Positions 26,582-35,564 of a stretch of 64,000 nucleotides of DNA are shown here, piece after piece. The notes beneath the pieces were generated by a model. It worked only from the letters and a program-made list of their open reading frames with translations. It made no database searches and was not told the DNA's origin. Every line of letters begins with the position of its first letter. Position 1 is the stretch's first letter. This DNA comes from Rhizobiales bacterium Y(2018). Its GTDB lineage: Bacteria; Pseudomonadota; Alphaproteobacteria; Rhizobiales; Aestuariivirgaceae. The DNA is taken from assembly GCA_005502925.1 (NCBI GenBank), contig SCPD01000002.1:558001-622000 (forward strand), given 5' to 3'. The translations under genes were made by a program, and so were the position numbers.

Positions 26582-27402
26582 GAGACGGCCCGCTTCTGGA
26601 TATTGGGTGCCGCCACGGGCTCGAGGCCGAGCTCGCCGGCGATCTCGCGGCGCAAATTGATGATGGCCGGATCGTCGCGGCGGCGCGGATAGTCGAGATC
26701 GATGGTGAGCTCGTGCAGGATGCGCGCCGGCCGGTCGCTCAAGACGATGACCCGCGAGGCGAGAAGCAGCGCCTCCTCGATGTCGTGGGTGACGAGGATC
26801 GCGGTGAAGGCCTGCTGCAGCCAGAGCGCCAGCAGTTCCGACTGCATGCCCATGCGGGTGAAGGAATCGAGCTTGCCGAAGGGCTCATCGAGCAGCAGCA
26901 GCTTCGGATCATTGACGAGGGCGCGCGCCAGCGCCACGCGCTGTGCCATGCCGCCCGACAGCTGATGCGGATAGGCGGTGGCGAATTCGCTGAGCCGTAC
27001 CAGCGCCAGCGCATCGTCCACCCGCTTGCGGTGACGCTCGAGCGTGCCTTGCGCCTCGAGCCCGGTCGCGACATTCCACCAGACGGTTCGCCACGGAAAC
27101 AGCGTCGGATCCTGGAAGGCGAGGATGCGCGAGCGGTCGGGCGCCGTCACCAGCCGGTTGTCGACGCGGATGTCGCCCGCCGACGGGCGGTCGAGCCCGG
27201 CGATGAGCCGGAGCAGTGTGGACTTTCCGCAGCCCGAAGGGCCAAGAAGGGCGACGAACTCGCCGGGCGCCACCGCAAGGTCGATCGTGTCGAGCACCGG
27301 CAGGCTGGTCCCGAACAGATCGAAATGATGGCTCACCTTGTGGATGTCGACGGCGATATTGCGCCGCTCGAGCACATTCAGGGGCGTGATGGCGCTCGTC
27401 AT
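26578..27402 (-). CDS. ABC transporter ATPase, nitrate/sulfonate/taurine type (SsuB/TauB-like)
   Basis: 274 residues. Walker A GPSGCGKST, Q-loop AFQDPTLFPW, signature LSGGMAQR, Walker B LLLLDEP and H-loop THDIEEAL are all intact. The Q-loop sequence and LSGGMAQR are usual for the SsuB/TauB branch. Starts at ATG 27402-27400, overlapping the TGA of the permease gene by ATGA; the longer open frame to 28401 is an out-of-frame shadow of the permease, not a fusion. Powers import through the neighbouring permease. Confidence 0.92.
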   Translation of the reverse strand: MTSAITPLNVLERRNIAVDIHKVSHHFDLFGTSLPVLDTIDLAVAPGEFVALLGPSGCGKSTLLRLIAGLDRPSAGDIRVDNRLVTAPDRSRILAFQDPTLFPWRTVWWNVATGLEAQGTLERHRKRVDDALALVRLSEFATAYPHQLSGGMAQRVALARALVNDPKLLLLDEPFGKLDSFTRMGMQSELLALWLQQAFTAILVTHDIEEALLLASRVIVLSDRPARILHELTIDLDYPRRRDDPAIINLRREIAGELGLEPVAAPNIQKRAVS

Positions 27403-28397
27403 CAGATGAAGCCTTTCTGCCAGCCAAGCAGGCGGTCGCGCACCGCGAAGAGGAGGCGGACGATCGAGGCGCAAAGGAAGGCCATGATCAGCAGCGCCGC
27501 ATAGACATTGGCATAGGCCGAATAGGCGGTCTGGAACTGGATGTACCAGCCGAGCCCGTATTTGGCGCCCAGCATCTCGGCGACGACCAGCACGGCGAAG
27601 GAGTAATAGAGGCCCATGAACAGGCCGACAAAGACATGCGGCAGCGCCGCCGGCACCGCGATATTGCGGATGAGATACCAGTTCGAAGCGCCGAGGATCC
27701 GGCCGACATCGTAATAGGACCGATTGACCGCCCCGACGCCCGAGGCGGTGAGGATCGCGACCGGGATGCCGGAGGCCAGTGCCACGATGAAGCAACTCGC
27801 CGCGAACGTCGTCGGAAAGAAGAAGAAGGTGCAGGGGATCCACGCCGTTGCCGGCACCGGGCCGATGAGCTTGAGGATCGGCATGCCCCAATAGCTGAAG
27901 TTGCGCGACCAGCCGAGCGCCACGCCGATGACATAGCCGACAATGATGCCGCTGCCGAAGCCTATGGCCCACAGGCGCAATGTATAGGCGATGCACAGAA
28001 GCAGGCGCTGCCAGTCGACCACATAGACATTGAGCAGGCCCTGCGGTGGCGAGAAGAATGGCTTGGGTAGCCAGCCGAGCTTGGCGGTGGAGATCTCCCA
28101 GAAAGTGAACCACAGGCCCAGTGCGATGAGCCAGGGCCCGTAATGGACGATCAGCCGTCCACCGGCGCCCAGGCGCTGAACGATGAAGGACAGCACCAGC
28201 AATATCAGGGCGCCGGCCCCCAGCAGAGTGGCGAAGAGCTGCGTCGCGCCCCAGGGAACGACATCGGGAAAGGCCACTGTGACGATGGCGCCGAGCCCCC
28301 AGGCGCAAGCGGCGAGGAAGCCCGTCGTCCATAGAGGCCAGGGGCTGGCCCGGTCCTGGAGCTTCCCTGCTTCGATGATCTCGGTCAGATCGCTCAC
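27402..28397 (-). CDS. ABC transporter permease, SsuC/TauC-like
   Basis: 331 residues, longer than the usual 250-280 because of an N-terminal extension with two extra hydrophobic spans (about residues 20-75) before the common core. The core has the EAA-type loop (SGVGAVNRSYYDVGRILGAS). Start GTG at 28397-28395 is chosen because it overlaps the stop of the binding-protein gene (GTGA); the open frame to 28604 is antisense-free but overlaps that gene fully. Member of the sulfonate/nitrate importer operon. Confidence 0.88.
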   Translation of the reverse strand: MSDLTEIIEAGKLQDRASPWPLWTTGFLAACAWGLGAIVTVAFPDVVPWGATQLFATLLGAGALILLVLSFIVQRLGAGGRLIVHYGPWLIALGLWFTFWEISTAKLGWLPKPFFSPPQGLLNVYVVDWQRLLLCIAYTLRLWAIGFGSGIIVGYVIGVALGWSRNFSYWGMPILKLIGPVPATAWIPCTFFFFPTTFAASCFIVALASGIPVAILTASGVGAVNRSYYDVGRILGASNWYLIRNIAVPAALPHVFVGLFMGLYYSFAVLVVAEMLGAKYGLGWYIQFQTAYSAYANVYAALLIMAFLCASIVRLLFAVRDRLLGWQKGFI

Positions 28398-29422
28398 GCA
28401 AAGATATCCAGGGTGATGCGATTGGCGAATTCTTCCGGATCGGTGCCGGGATCGATGACCTTGGTCAGCTTCAGATCCTCGATCGAAAGCTTGATGTGTT
28501 TCACCAATTCCTTGCCGACGGGATGGTTGTGGAACACCATCGTCGACAGATTTGCGGTCAGGTCTTCCTTCGACATGCCGGGCTTGAGCGTATCGGCATA
28601 CCACTGCGCCACTTCGTCGGGATGATTGGCGGTATATTCGTGGATCTCGAGATTGGCGGCGGCGACGCGCTGCACCGCATCCCTGTTCGCCGCCAGGAAC
28701 GGTCCGTTGGCGCCGAGCACGCAGCAGACGCGGCCTTCATAGACGCCCGTCTGGGTGTCGGCGAGCTGGACGAGATTATGCTGCTTCTGGATGGAATAGG
28801 CCCAGGGATCGAGATGGGCCGCCGCATCGGCATCGCCGCGCGCCACCGCTTCGCCGAGGAGGTCGAAAGGGAACACCTGCCAGGTGAAATCCTGCTCGGG
28901 ATCGAAGCCGGCCTTGGCGAGTGTGACCGCGAAGGCGATCTTGGGTGGCGAGCCCGGATCATAGATGGCGATGCGTTTGCCTTTGAGGCCGGCGAGATCG
29001 GTAATCCCTGAGGCCGGTGAGGCGAGAAGGCGCTGGCAGCCGCCATGCGAGCCGACGAAGAGTTTCACGTCGAAACCCTGCTCGAGCGGTTTCAGCCAGT
29101 CGAGGACGAGGCCGGCGCCGACATCGGCCTTGTTGGTGGCGAGCGCCTGGATGAGCGTCTGGCCGCTGGCGCCCTGGTAGAAGAGTTCGACATCGACATT
29201 GTGCTTGGCATAGAATCCCTTCGCCAGGCCGAAGCCCAAAGGCGAATGGCAGGCGGCGACTTCCGTCCAGGCGAGGCGCACCTTGGGCGCCGGCCCGGCG
29301 ATCGCCGGCGCGAAGAGCCGGCTGCCGGCGATGCCGAGAGAACCTGCGGCGCCCGCCGCGGCCGAGACCTTGAGAAGCTTGCGGCGTGACACGCCGCCCG
29401 TGCGTCCGGTTGGAATGGTCAT
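28394..29422 (-). CDS. ABC transporter substrate-binding protein with Tat-type signal (SsuA/NrtA-like)
   Basis: 342 residues. N-terminal twin-Arg motif SRRKLLKVSAAAGAAG followed by a hydrophobic stretch and AIAGPA, so exported by the Tat route to the periplasm. The body follows the SsuA/TauA pattern (PLGFGLAKGFYAKHNVDVEL, ATNKADVGAG, LKGKRIAIYDPGSPPK, DAAAHLDPWA). It is the first gene of a four-gene transporter operon with permease, ATPase and small membrane protein. Ligand unknown; the sulfur genes upstream point to a sulfonate or related organosulfur compound. Confidence 0.88.
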   Translation of the reverse strand: MTIPTGRTGGVSRRKLLKVSAAAGAAGSLGIAGSRLFAPAIAGPAPKVRLAWTEVAACHSPLGFGLAKGFYAKHNVDVELFYQGASGQTLIQALATNKADVGAGLVLDWLKPLEQGFDVKLFVGSHGGCQRLLASPASGITDLAGLKGKRIAIYDPGSPPKIAFAVTLAKAGFDPEQDFTWQVFPFDLLGEAVARGDADAAAHLDPWAYSIQKQHNLVQLADTQTGVYEGRVCCVLGANGPFLAANRDAVQRVAAANLEIHEYTANHPDEVAQWYADTLKPGMSKEDLTANLSTMVFHNHPVGKELVKHIKLSIEDLKLTKVIDPGTDPEEFANRITLDIFA

Positions 29423-29457
29423 GCGATGTCTCCTTGACTCAATGATCTGGTTCGGGA

Positions 29458-30792
29458 TCAGGCGGCGCGCGAGACGCCCGAGGGCTTTTGCACTTCTTTG
29501 GCCGCGTCGAGCGCCTGGCGAATATCGGCGATGATGTCGTCGGGATGCTCAATGCCGATCGCGAGGCGCACATAGCCGGGCGTCACGCCGGCGGCGAGCT
29601 GCTCTTCCGCCGAGAGCTGCTGATGCGTCGTCGAGGCCGGGTGAATCGCAAGCGAGCGCGCATCGCCGATATTGGCGACATGATAGAGAAGCTTGAGGCC
29701 GTCGATGAATTTTCGCCCCGCGTCGATGCCGCCCTTGAGCTCGAAACCGATGAGCGCGCCATAGCCGCCCTTCAGATACTGATCGGCGCGCTGGCGCAAT
29801 GTGCCGGTCTGCAGGCCGGGGAAGATCACCTGGGTGATGTCCGCCCGCTTGGACAGGAAGTCGGCGACCTTGATCGCGTTTTCATTATGTTGGCGCACCC
29901 GGAGCGGCAGCGTCTCGAGGCCTTGGATGAACTGCCAGACATTGAAAGGCGAGGCCGCCGCACCAATGTCGCGCAGAAGCTTGACGCGCACCCTGAGGAT
30001 ATAGGCGATGGGGCCTAAGGGCTTCGCCGCCTCGGTCCAGATCGCACCGTGATAGGCGCCGTCAGGCTCAGTGAGGAGGGGGAAACGTTCGGCATGCGCC
30101 TCCCAGGGGAAGTTGCCGCCGTCGATGATGACACCGCCGATGCTGGTGCCGTGGCCGCCGATATATTTCGTGGCCGAATGGACGACAATCGCAGCACCAT
30201 GATCGAAGGGCCTCAGGATCAAGGGAGAGGCGGTGTTGTCGATGATCAGCGGCACGCCGAGCTCACGCCCGATCGCCGCGACTTCGCGGATCGGAAAGAC
30301 ATGCAGCTTCGGATTGGGCAGCGACTCGGCATAATAAGCGCGCGTCTTGGCATCGGTGGCGCGGCGGAAATTCTCAGGGTCCGACGGGTCGACGAAGCGC
30401 ACCTCGACGCCGAATTGCTTGAGTGTTTGCGAGAACAGCGTGACGGTGCCGCCATAGAGATCGGTCGAGGAGACGATATTGTCGCCGGCCTGCGCGAGAT
30501 TCAGCACCGAATAGGCGGACGCCGCCTGGCCGGAGGCAACGGCGAGCGCCGCGACGCCGCCCTCGACGGCAGCGATGCGCTGCTCGAACGCATCCTGGGT
30601 CGGGTTCTGGACGCGGGTATAGATGTTACCGATCTCTTCCAGCGCGAAAAGCCGCGCGGCTTGCCCCGTATCCTGGAACTGATAGGACGTCGTTTGATAG
30701 AGCGGCACCGCGACGGCGCCCGATACCGGGTCGGAGCGGTAGGTTCCGCCGTGAAGGGCGAGCGTCTCGGGATGTTTCGTGTCGGTGGTCAT
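29458..30792 (-). CDS. O-acetylhomoserine/O-acetylserine sulfhydrylase, PLP-dependent (MetY family)
   Basis: 444 residues, full length for the MetY branch of Cys/Met-metabolism PLP enzymes. The PLP lysine is Lys209 in HSATKYIGGHGTSIGG. Typical C-terminal SLAIHPASTTHQQLS confirms the branch. Reaction: O-acetylhomoserine + sulfide -> homocysteine + acetate. In this cluster it would capture sulfide from sulfite released by the monooxygenases. Start 30792 is preceded by AGGGAGAACG, a good ribosome-binding site. A gap of 35 bases separates it from the binding-protein gene, so it may share the transcript. Confidence 0.9.
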   Translation of the reverse strand: MTTDTKHPETLALHGGTYRSDPVSGAVAVPLYQTTSYQFQDTGQAARLFALEEIGNIYTRVQNPTQDAFEQRIAAVEGGVAALAVASGQAASAYSVLNLAQAGDNIVSSTDLYGGTVTLFSQTLKQFGVEVRFVDPSDPENFRRATDAKTRAYYAESLPNPKLHVFPIREVAAIGRELGVPLIIDNTASPLILRPFDHGAAIVVHSATKYIGGHGTSIGGVIIDGGNFPWEAHAERFPLLTEPDGAYHGAIWTEAAKPLGPIAYILRVRVKLLRDIGAAASPFNVWQFIQGLETLPLRVRQHNENAIKVADFLSKRADITQVIFPGLQTGTLRQRADQYLKGGYGALIGFELKGGIDAGRKFIDGLKLLYHVANIGDARSLAIHPASTTHQQLSAEEQLAAGVTPGYVRLAIGIEHPDDIIADIRQALDAAKEVQKPSGVSRAA

Positions 30793-30823
30793 GTCGTTCT
30801 CCCTGCTGATCGGAATGAAAAGC

Positions 30824-31879
30824 TCAATAGGCCGAGGCGACGGCCGGGGCGCCGTCGCGCTCGCGCGGCTCCAGCAGGTCGGCGTGATGCCGGCGCGCCA
30901 CATCGGGATGCGATCTGAGCCGGCTTTTCAGGTAGTTCTTGCCGACATCGCGGAAGAGCGGGTTCTGCGGATCCTGGGTCACGCCTTGCGCATGGGCCGA
31001 GAGATGCGGCGGCAAAGCCAGGACCGGGACGGTCGCGTCGAGTCTCGCGCCGAAGAAGAACGGCACCGACAGGCGGTCACCACCGGCGGGCGGCGACACG
31101 ACGCGGTGGACATTGGCGCGCAGATAGCCGTTGGACGCCATTTCAAGCACCTCGCCGACATTGATGACGAAAGTGCCGGGAATGGGCGGTGCATCGATCC
31201 AGCCCGACTTGCCCTCGACCTGCAGGCCCGATTGCGTGTCCTGCAGCAGGACGGTGACGAAGCCGCTGTCCTTGTGGGCGCCCACACCCTGGTCGCCTTC
31301 GCTTTTCTCGCGCCCCGGATAGCGCACGATCTTGAGCAGCTGATTGGGTGCCGGCGTGTAGATCGGCTCGAAGATATTGGCCGGCTGCTCAAGCGCTTCC
31401 GCGAAAGCCCGCGTGATGCGGACCGCGAGATCGGTGACAAGGCCCAGATAATCGAGAATGACGGGGCGCAGCGACGGCAGCTCGGCGGGCCATTGATTGG
31501 GCCCCTGCAGCCTTGTCCAGGGCGGGGCGGCGCGGTCGATCGGACGCGCCGGCAGCTCGGCGCCGATATCGATCTGCTCGCGCCAGTCGGGCTTGCCGCG
31601 CGTATGCTCGAGGCCGGCGCGGTTGTAGCCGCGGAACTGTGCCGAGTTCGCCATCTGGATGGCGAGCTTGTCGGCTTCCGGCAATGCGAAGAACTGGCGC
31701 GACTGGGCGAGCACGTCGCGGATGAGATGCTGCGGTACGCCATGGCCTGAGACATAGAAGAAGCCGATGCCATGCGCGGTCTCGCGCAGGCGGGCGAGAA
31801 AGGCCTGGCGCCGGTTGGCCGCCTCGTCGAGCTCGCTCAGATCCAGGATGGGGAGTTTTTCGGTTTGGAGGTCCGGCAT
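30824..31879 (-). CDS. Fe(II)/2-oxoglutarate-type oxygenase, isopenicillin N synthase family
   Basis: 351 residues. Non-haem iron dioxygenase: N-terminal DIOX_N part (ETAHGIGFFYVSGHGVP), then iron ligands His202 and Asp204 (GAHKDSG), His258 (NVHRVVSPP) and 2OG-binding Arg269/Ser271 (RLSVPFFF). Substrate unknown. Lying between MetY and the LLM monooxygenase, it could open an organosulfur compound oxidatively, as TauD does for taurine, although TauD itself belongs to another family. Start 31879 was chosen because conserved sequence begins there; the frame extends 14 codons further upstream. Confidence 0.85.
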   Translation of the reverse strand: MPDLQTEKLPILDLSELDEAANRRQAFLARLRETAHGIGFFYVSGHGVPQHLIRDVLAQSRQFFALPEADKLAIQMANSAQFRGYNRAGLEHTRGKPDWREQIDIGAELPARPIDRAAPPWTRLQGPNQWPAELPSLRPVILDYLGLVTDLAVRITRAFAEALEQPANIFEPIYTPAPNQLLKIVRYPGREKSEGDQGVGAHKDSGFVTVLLQDTQSGLQVEGKSGWIDAPPIPGTFVINVGEVLEMASNGYLRANVHRVVSPPAGGDRLSVPFFFGARLDATVPVLALPPHLSAHAQGVTQDPQNPLFRDVGKNYLKSRLRSHPDVARRHHADLLEPRERDGAPAVASAY

Positions 31880-31956
31880 GGCACATCTCGCACAAACGAT
31901 CGGTGCCTGTTTGGATCGCATGCGCGGGCCACGCGGGGCAAAGGACTTATGCTAAA

Positions 31957-33346
31957 CTATGCCTGTAGTTTTTCTTGCGCGCGCCAGCGATAGCGCGCCG
32001 CCGGATGCTCCGGCCCGAGGCGGGCCTGGCCTTGCCCGAACAATTTTTCGCGCAAGGTTCCCTGCAAATAGTCGCGCTTGTAGCGGCCGCGCTTCTGCAG
32101 GACGGGAACGACGAGATCGACCACATCGCTGAACGTCTCGGGCCTCACCGCGAAGGCCAGATTGAAGCCATCGATACCGGTCTCGTCGATCCAGGATTCG
32201 AGCTCGTCGGCGACATGGTCGGGAGACCCTACGACGACCGGACCGATGCCGCCGATCGCCACGTGGCTCGCGACTTCGCTCACCGTCCAGGCCCGTTGCG
32301 GATCGGCGCGCGTGACATTTTCGAGCGCGGTGCGTCCGGCCTCGCTCTCCACATGCTGGACGATCTGGTTCGGATCGAGACGCGAGAAGTCGACGCCGGT
32401 CCAGCCCGACATCAAGGCAAGCGCCCCTTCGGGATTGGCATAACGGCGGTAGTCGGCGAATTTCGCCTGTGCGTCGGCATGGCTGGGCGCGGTGATCACG
32501 GTCATCAAGGCGAAGATCAGCAGGCTTTGGGGGATCGCGCCCAGCCTCGGCGGCAAGCTTGCGGATCGCCGTGACCCGGGGCGCGATGACCTGCTTGGAG
32601 GGCCCTGAGATGAACACACATTCGGCATGCCGGGCGGCAAAGGCGCGTCCTGCTGGTGAAGAACCCGCCTGATAGAGAACGGGGGTGCGCTGCGGCGAAG
32701 GCTCGCCCAGATGCATCGCGTCGAGCCGGTAATGCGGACCGCGATGTGAAATCCGGCGCACCCGCTTCGGGTCGGTGAACACGCCGCCTTTGCGGTCGCG
32801 GACCACGGCATCGTCGGCCCAGCTGCCTTCCCATAGCTGGTAGACGACATCCATATAGTCCTCGGCGATCGCATAACGCTCGTCATGGGCCGTCTGCTTG
32901 TCACGGCCCAGGCCACGGGCGGCGCTGTCGAGATAACCGGTGACCACGTTCCAGCCGATCCGGCCTTGCGTCAGATGGTCGAGCGTCGTCATCCGCCGCG
33001 CGAAGGGAAAGGGCGGCTCATAGGACAGAGTGACGGTGACGCCGAAGCCCAGATGGCGCGTCGCCTGCGCCATGGCCGGCACCAGGAGCAGCGGGTCGTT
33101 GACCGGCACCTGGATGGCGTGCTTCAGCGCGGCATCGGCGGTTCCGCCGAACACGTCATAGACGCCGAGCACATCGGCGAGGAACAGGCCGTCGAACTTT
33201 CCCCGCTCCAGCGTCTGCGCCAGCTCCACCCAGTAATCGAGCCTTGCATAATCCTTCGACCGGTCGCGCGGATGCTGCCACAGTCCCGGCGACTGATGCG
33301 CGACGCAATTCATCTCGAAGGCGTTGAGGCGGATCTGTTTCGGCAT
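31957..33346 (-). pseudogene. LLM-class flavin-dependent monooxygenase (NtaA/SnaA/DszA-like), frameshifted
   Basis: Two overlapping frames together encode one complete flavin monooxygenase of about 462 residues. The N-terminal part (33346 to about 32530; motifs AMAQATRHLGFGVTVTLSYEPP, GRIGWNVVTG) breaks off after LAAEAGRDP and the match resumes one frame over with QSLLIFALMTVITAP ... GFNLAFAVRPETF down to 31957. The change of frame maps to a run of five G on the plus strand (32529-32533, five C in the coding strand); four would restore the gene. Either a real loss by slippage, a phase-variable tract or a sequencing error. Family members oxidise aminopolycarboxylates, sulfones or sulfonates with FMNH2 from a partner reductase. 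Confidence 0.85.
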
Positions 33347-33373
33347 GAGTAATCCAGGGCTCGCGCCGGCCCG

Positions 33374-34594
33374 TCAGTTCCACGCGTGACGCGGCGGCCT
33401 GACACCATTGAGCACGTGATTGCCGATATGGAAATATTTCCAGCGCACCGGGTCGTGCAGCGTGTGGGTGCGGGCATTGCGCCAATGCCGGTCGAGATTG
33501 TGCTGGCCGAGCACCGTGCGGGTGCCGCCGAGCTCATGCAGCTTGTTGGTGGCGAGGATGGCGATCTCGGTGGTGAGCACCTTGGCCTCGGCGACTTTCA
33601 CGGCAGTTTCCGCGACATTGTCGTCGGTCGGCTGGTGGACGATCAGGTCGATGGCTTTGCCGGCCTGATCGAGCACGGTTTCAGCGGCTTGCAACCTGAT
33701 CTTGAGATCGCCGATCTGCGCGATGGTGAACACATCCTCATGGCCATGCTCCTGGCCGCTGTCGATCCAGGGTCTTGTATGCTCACGCACGAAGCGGATG
33801 GTTTCCTCGACCGCGGCATGAGCGATGCCGGCATCGACGGCGGCCTGGATGATCTGCGAGACGACGCCATTAGAGGAGGGGTTCTCGCCGCCGAGATAGG
33901 CCGGGATCACACCTGACGGGTCGACGCGGACATTGGCGATCGAGACATTGCCGCTCGCCGTCGTGCGCTGGCCGAAGCCCGACCAGCTGTCGGTGATGGC
34001 GAGTCCTGGCGCATCGCGTGGGACGATGGCGAGATGGACTTTGCCATTGGGGTCGACGGCGCCGATATGGATGTAATGGGCGAACAGCGCGCCGGTCGCA
34101 TAGAATTTTTCGCCATTGACGACATAACCGTCGCCATCGGGCCGGATCGTCGTCTCGAAGGCACCGACATGCCGGCTCTTCGCTTCGGAAAAGGCATTGC
34201 CCAGCCGATAGCCCTTGAGCACGCGGCCGAACCATAATTTCTTCTGCTCCTCCGAGGCCGAGGCGCGGATCGCATCGAGCGCGGCTAGATGATTCTGAGG
34301 CATCTGGCCGATCGAGGGATCGGCGGCCGAGATGATCTTGATTACTTCGGCGAGCGTCGCGAAGGAGACTTCGGCCCCGCCATAGGCCTTGGGAACCGTG
34401 ATGGCCCACAGGCCTGTGCCTGAGAACCGGTCGAGCTCGGCGGCCGGTAGACGCCTTGTCCGGTCACGCTCGGAGGCTTCCGCGGCGAACTCGGCGGCCA
34501 AGCTATGCGCCAGCGCTAAGGCTTCCGCGTCGGACGTGATCACATGGGCATTGGGCGCCGGATCGAAGCTCGGCGCCGTGGCAGGGCTGGTCAT
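33374..34594 (-). CDS. SfnB-family sulfur acquisition oxidoreductase (acyl-CoA dehydrogenase fold)
   Basis: 406 residues. Acyl-CoA-dehydrogenase-like flavoprotein of the SfnB/DszC branch (TVPKAYGGAEVSFATLAEVI, FYATGALFAHYIHIGAVDP, ending LHDPVRWKYFHIGNHVLNG), implicated in dimethyl sulfone and related organosulfur use. Start 34594 is preceded by GGAGG five bases upstream; the frame extends ten codons further. First gene of the minus-strand sulfur series, 27 bases before the LLM gene. It probably uses reduced flavin rather than acyl-CoA (inference from the branch). Confidence 0.88.
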   Translation of the reverse strand: MTSPATAPSFDPAPNAHVITSDAEALALAHSLAAEFAAEASERDRTRRLPAAELDRFSGTGLWAITVPKAYGGAEVSFATLAEVIKIISAADPSIGQMPQNHLAALDAIRASASEEQKKLWFGRVLKGYRLGNAFSEAKSRHVGAFETTIRPDGDGYVVNGEKFYATGALFAHYIHIGAVDPNGKVHLAIVPRDAPGLAITDSWSGFGQRTTASGNVSIANVRVDPSGVIPAYLGGENPSSNGVVSQIIQAAVDAGIAHAAVEETIRFVREHTRPWIDSGQEHGHEDVFTIAQIGDLKIRLQAAETVLDQAGKAIDLIVHQPTDDNVAETAVKVAEAKVLTTEIAILATNKLHELGGTRTVLGQHNLDRHWRNARTHTLHDPVRWKYFHIGNHVLNGVRPPRHAWN

Positions 34595-34657
34595 AAGGGC
34601 CTCCATCGGAATGATCGCGCTCAATATCTATCGGCGCAGCCGACAGGGGTCAGCTCA

Positions 34658-34699
34658 GATAAACTCCGGTCTGCCTTTAGTTTTTTGTTCTGCCAGCTG
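34658..34699 (+). repeat. Dispersed 42-base intergenic repeat, copy A
   Basis: Matches copy B at 42620-42661 in the same orientation at 37 of 42 bases, and shares the core CTGCCTTTAGTTTTTT. Lies between the sfnB start and the outer-membrane protein stop, in non-coding DNA. Four of five differences are transitions. The T6 run suggests it could work as a terminator remnant or small-RNA part, but no strong stem precedes it. Confidence 0.7.
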
Positions 34700-34711
34700 A
34701 AGGGGCGCTAC

Positions 34712-35434
34712 TTATATGCCGTTGAAATGCCAGCTCAGGCCGGCGCGAACGGCATGGAAGTCCAGGTCGGCCTCGCTTTCTCTCTGGCCTTCGGGAAGGT
34801 CAAGCTCGACATCGATCTTGCCGAGATCGGTATAACGATATTCGAGGAACGCGCTCAGCGCGTCGGTGACGGCATATTCGACGCCGCCGCCGATCGTCCA
34901 GCCCCATTTGGTTTCCTGGTTGTCGGCATCCGTGTCCGAGAGATTGTTATCGATCGAGAGCTCGGCGCCGCCGACTGCAAGGCCGCCGGTGGCATATAAG
35001 AGCGCACGATCGGCCGCAAAGCCGGCGCGCAGCCTGAGTGAGCCCAGCCAGTCGATCTCGCCCTCGAGATCGGAAAGGGGGAAGTCGTTGATCGAGACTT
35101 CGGTATTGCCTTTCATGTCGGCGAACTCGATATCGCCCACGATGCCGAGGACCAGGCTGTCCGACTGCCAGTTATATCCGGCGTGAAGCCCGCCGACGAA
35201 GCCATCGAGTTTCAGGGACCCGCTGTCCTCTTCAAACACGAAGACGGGCGGACCATTCTCGGAATTCTCGGTCGACGTATCATTGTTGCCCCAGGCGTAA
35301 CCGCCTTGCAGGCCGATGAAGGGTCCGGTCCAGTCATAGACCGCGGGCTCGACGATATCGGCGGCTTGCGCTGCGTTCATGCTGGCGCTCACCAGAAGGA
35401 AGCCGGCACCTGTCAAAAGAAGCTTATTCACCAT
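34712..35434 (-). CDS. Outer-membrane beta-barrel protein (Omp25/Omp31-like porin family)
   Basis: 240 residues. Signal peptide 1-24 (LLLTGAGFLLVSASMNAAQA-A), then the typical DWTGPFIGLQGGYAWG opening of rhizobial Omp25/RopB-like eight-stranded barrels and an ending in alternating aromatic strands (YRYTDLGKIDVEL ... AVRAGLSWHF). The usual last residue Phe is followed here by NGI, a slight departure. Probably a small outer-membrane structural protein. Monocistronic; an inverted repeat lies just upstream (35466-35490). Confidence 0.85.
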   Translation of the reverse strand: MVNKLLLTGAGFLLVSASMNAAQAADIVEPAVYDWTGPFIGLQGGYAWGNNDTSTENSENGPPVFVFEEDSGSLKLDGFVGGLHAGYNWQSDSLVLGIVGDIEFADMKGNTEVSINDFPLSDLEGEIDWLGSLRLRAGFAADRALLYATGGLAVGGAELSIDNNLSDTDADNQETKWGWTIGGGVEYAVTDALSAFLEYRYTDLGKIDVELDLPEGQRESEADLDFHAVRAGLSWHFNGI

Positions 35435-35465
35435 GAGAAGTCCCCTGGAGACCTGACGATTCCCT

Positions 35466-35490
35466 CGTCCGTACTCTGACGATACGGACG
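35466..35490. terminator. Inverted repeat between GT10 and outer-membrane protein genes
   Basis: CGTCCGTA-N9-TACGGACG, a perfect 8-base stem extended by TTCC/GGAA on its outside with a one-base bulge. It lies 75 bases after the stop of the GT10 gene and 32 bases before the start of the outer-membrane protein gene, both on the minus strand. No T run follows, so it may be a factor-independent-like stem, a processing site or an operator of the porin gene. Confidence 0.4.
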
Positions 35491-35564
35491 GGAACCGTCA
35501 ACTGGTGCGGGCTGGATCGGGGCGTTTCTACCGATGGTGTAACATAAAAGCCACTGTCGTATTC

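Noticed and set aside
26578-28401. Apparent 607-residue fusion of an unknown domain to the ABC ATPase
   Set aside because: The N-terminal 333 residues are an out-of-frame reading of the permease gene; the ATPase has its own ATG at 27402 in an ATGA overlap. Unlike LivM-Oxd, no second domain is recognisable.
30049-31750. 289- and 323-codon plus-strand frames opposite MetY and the Fe/2OG oxygenase
   Set aside because: Shadows of two genes with intact active-site residues on the minus strand.
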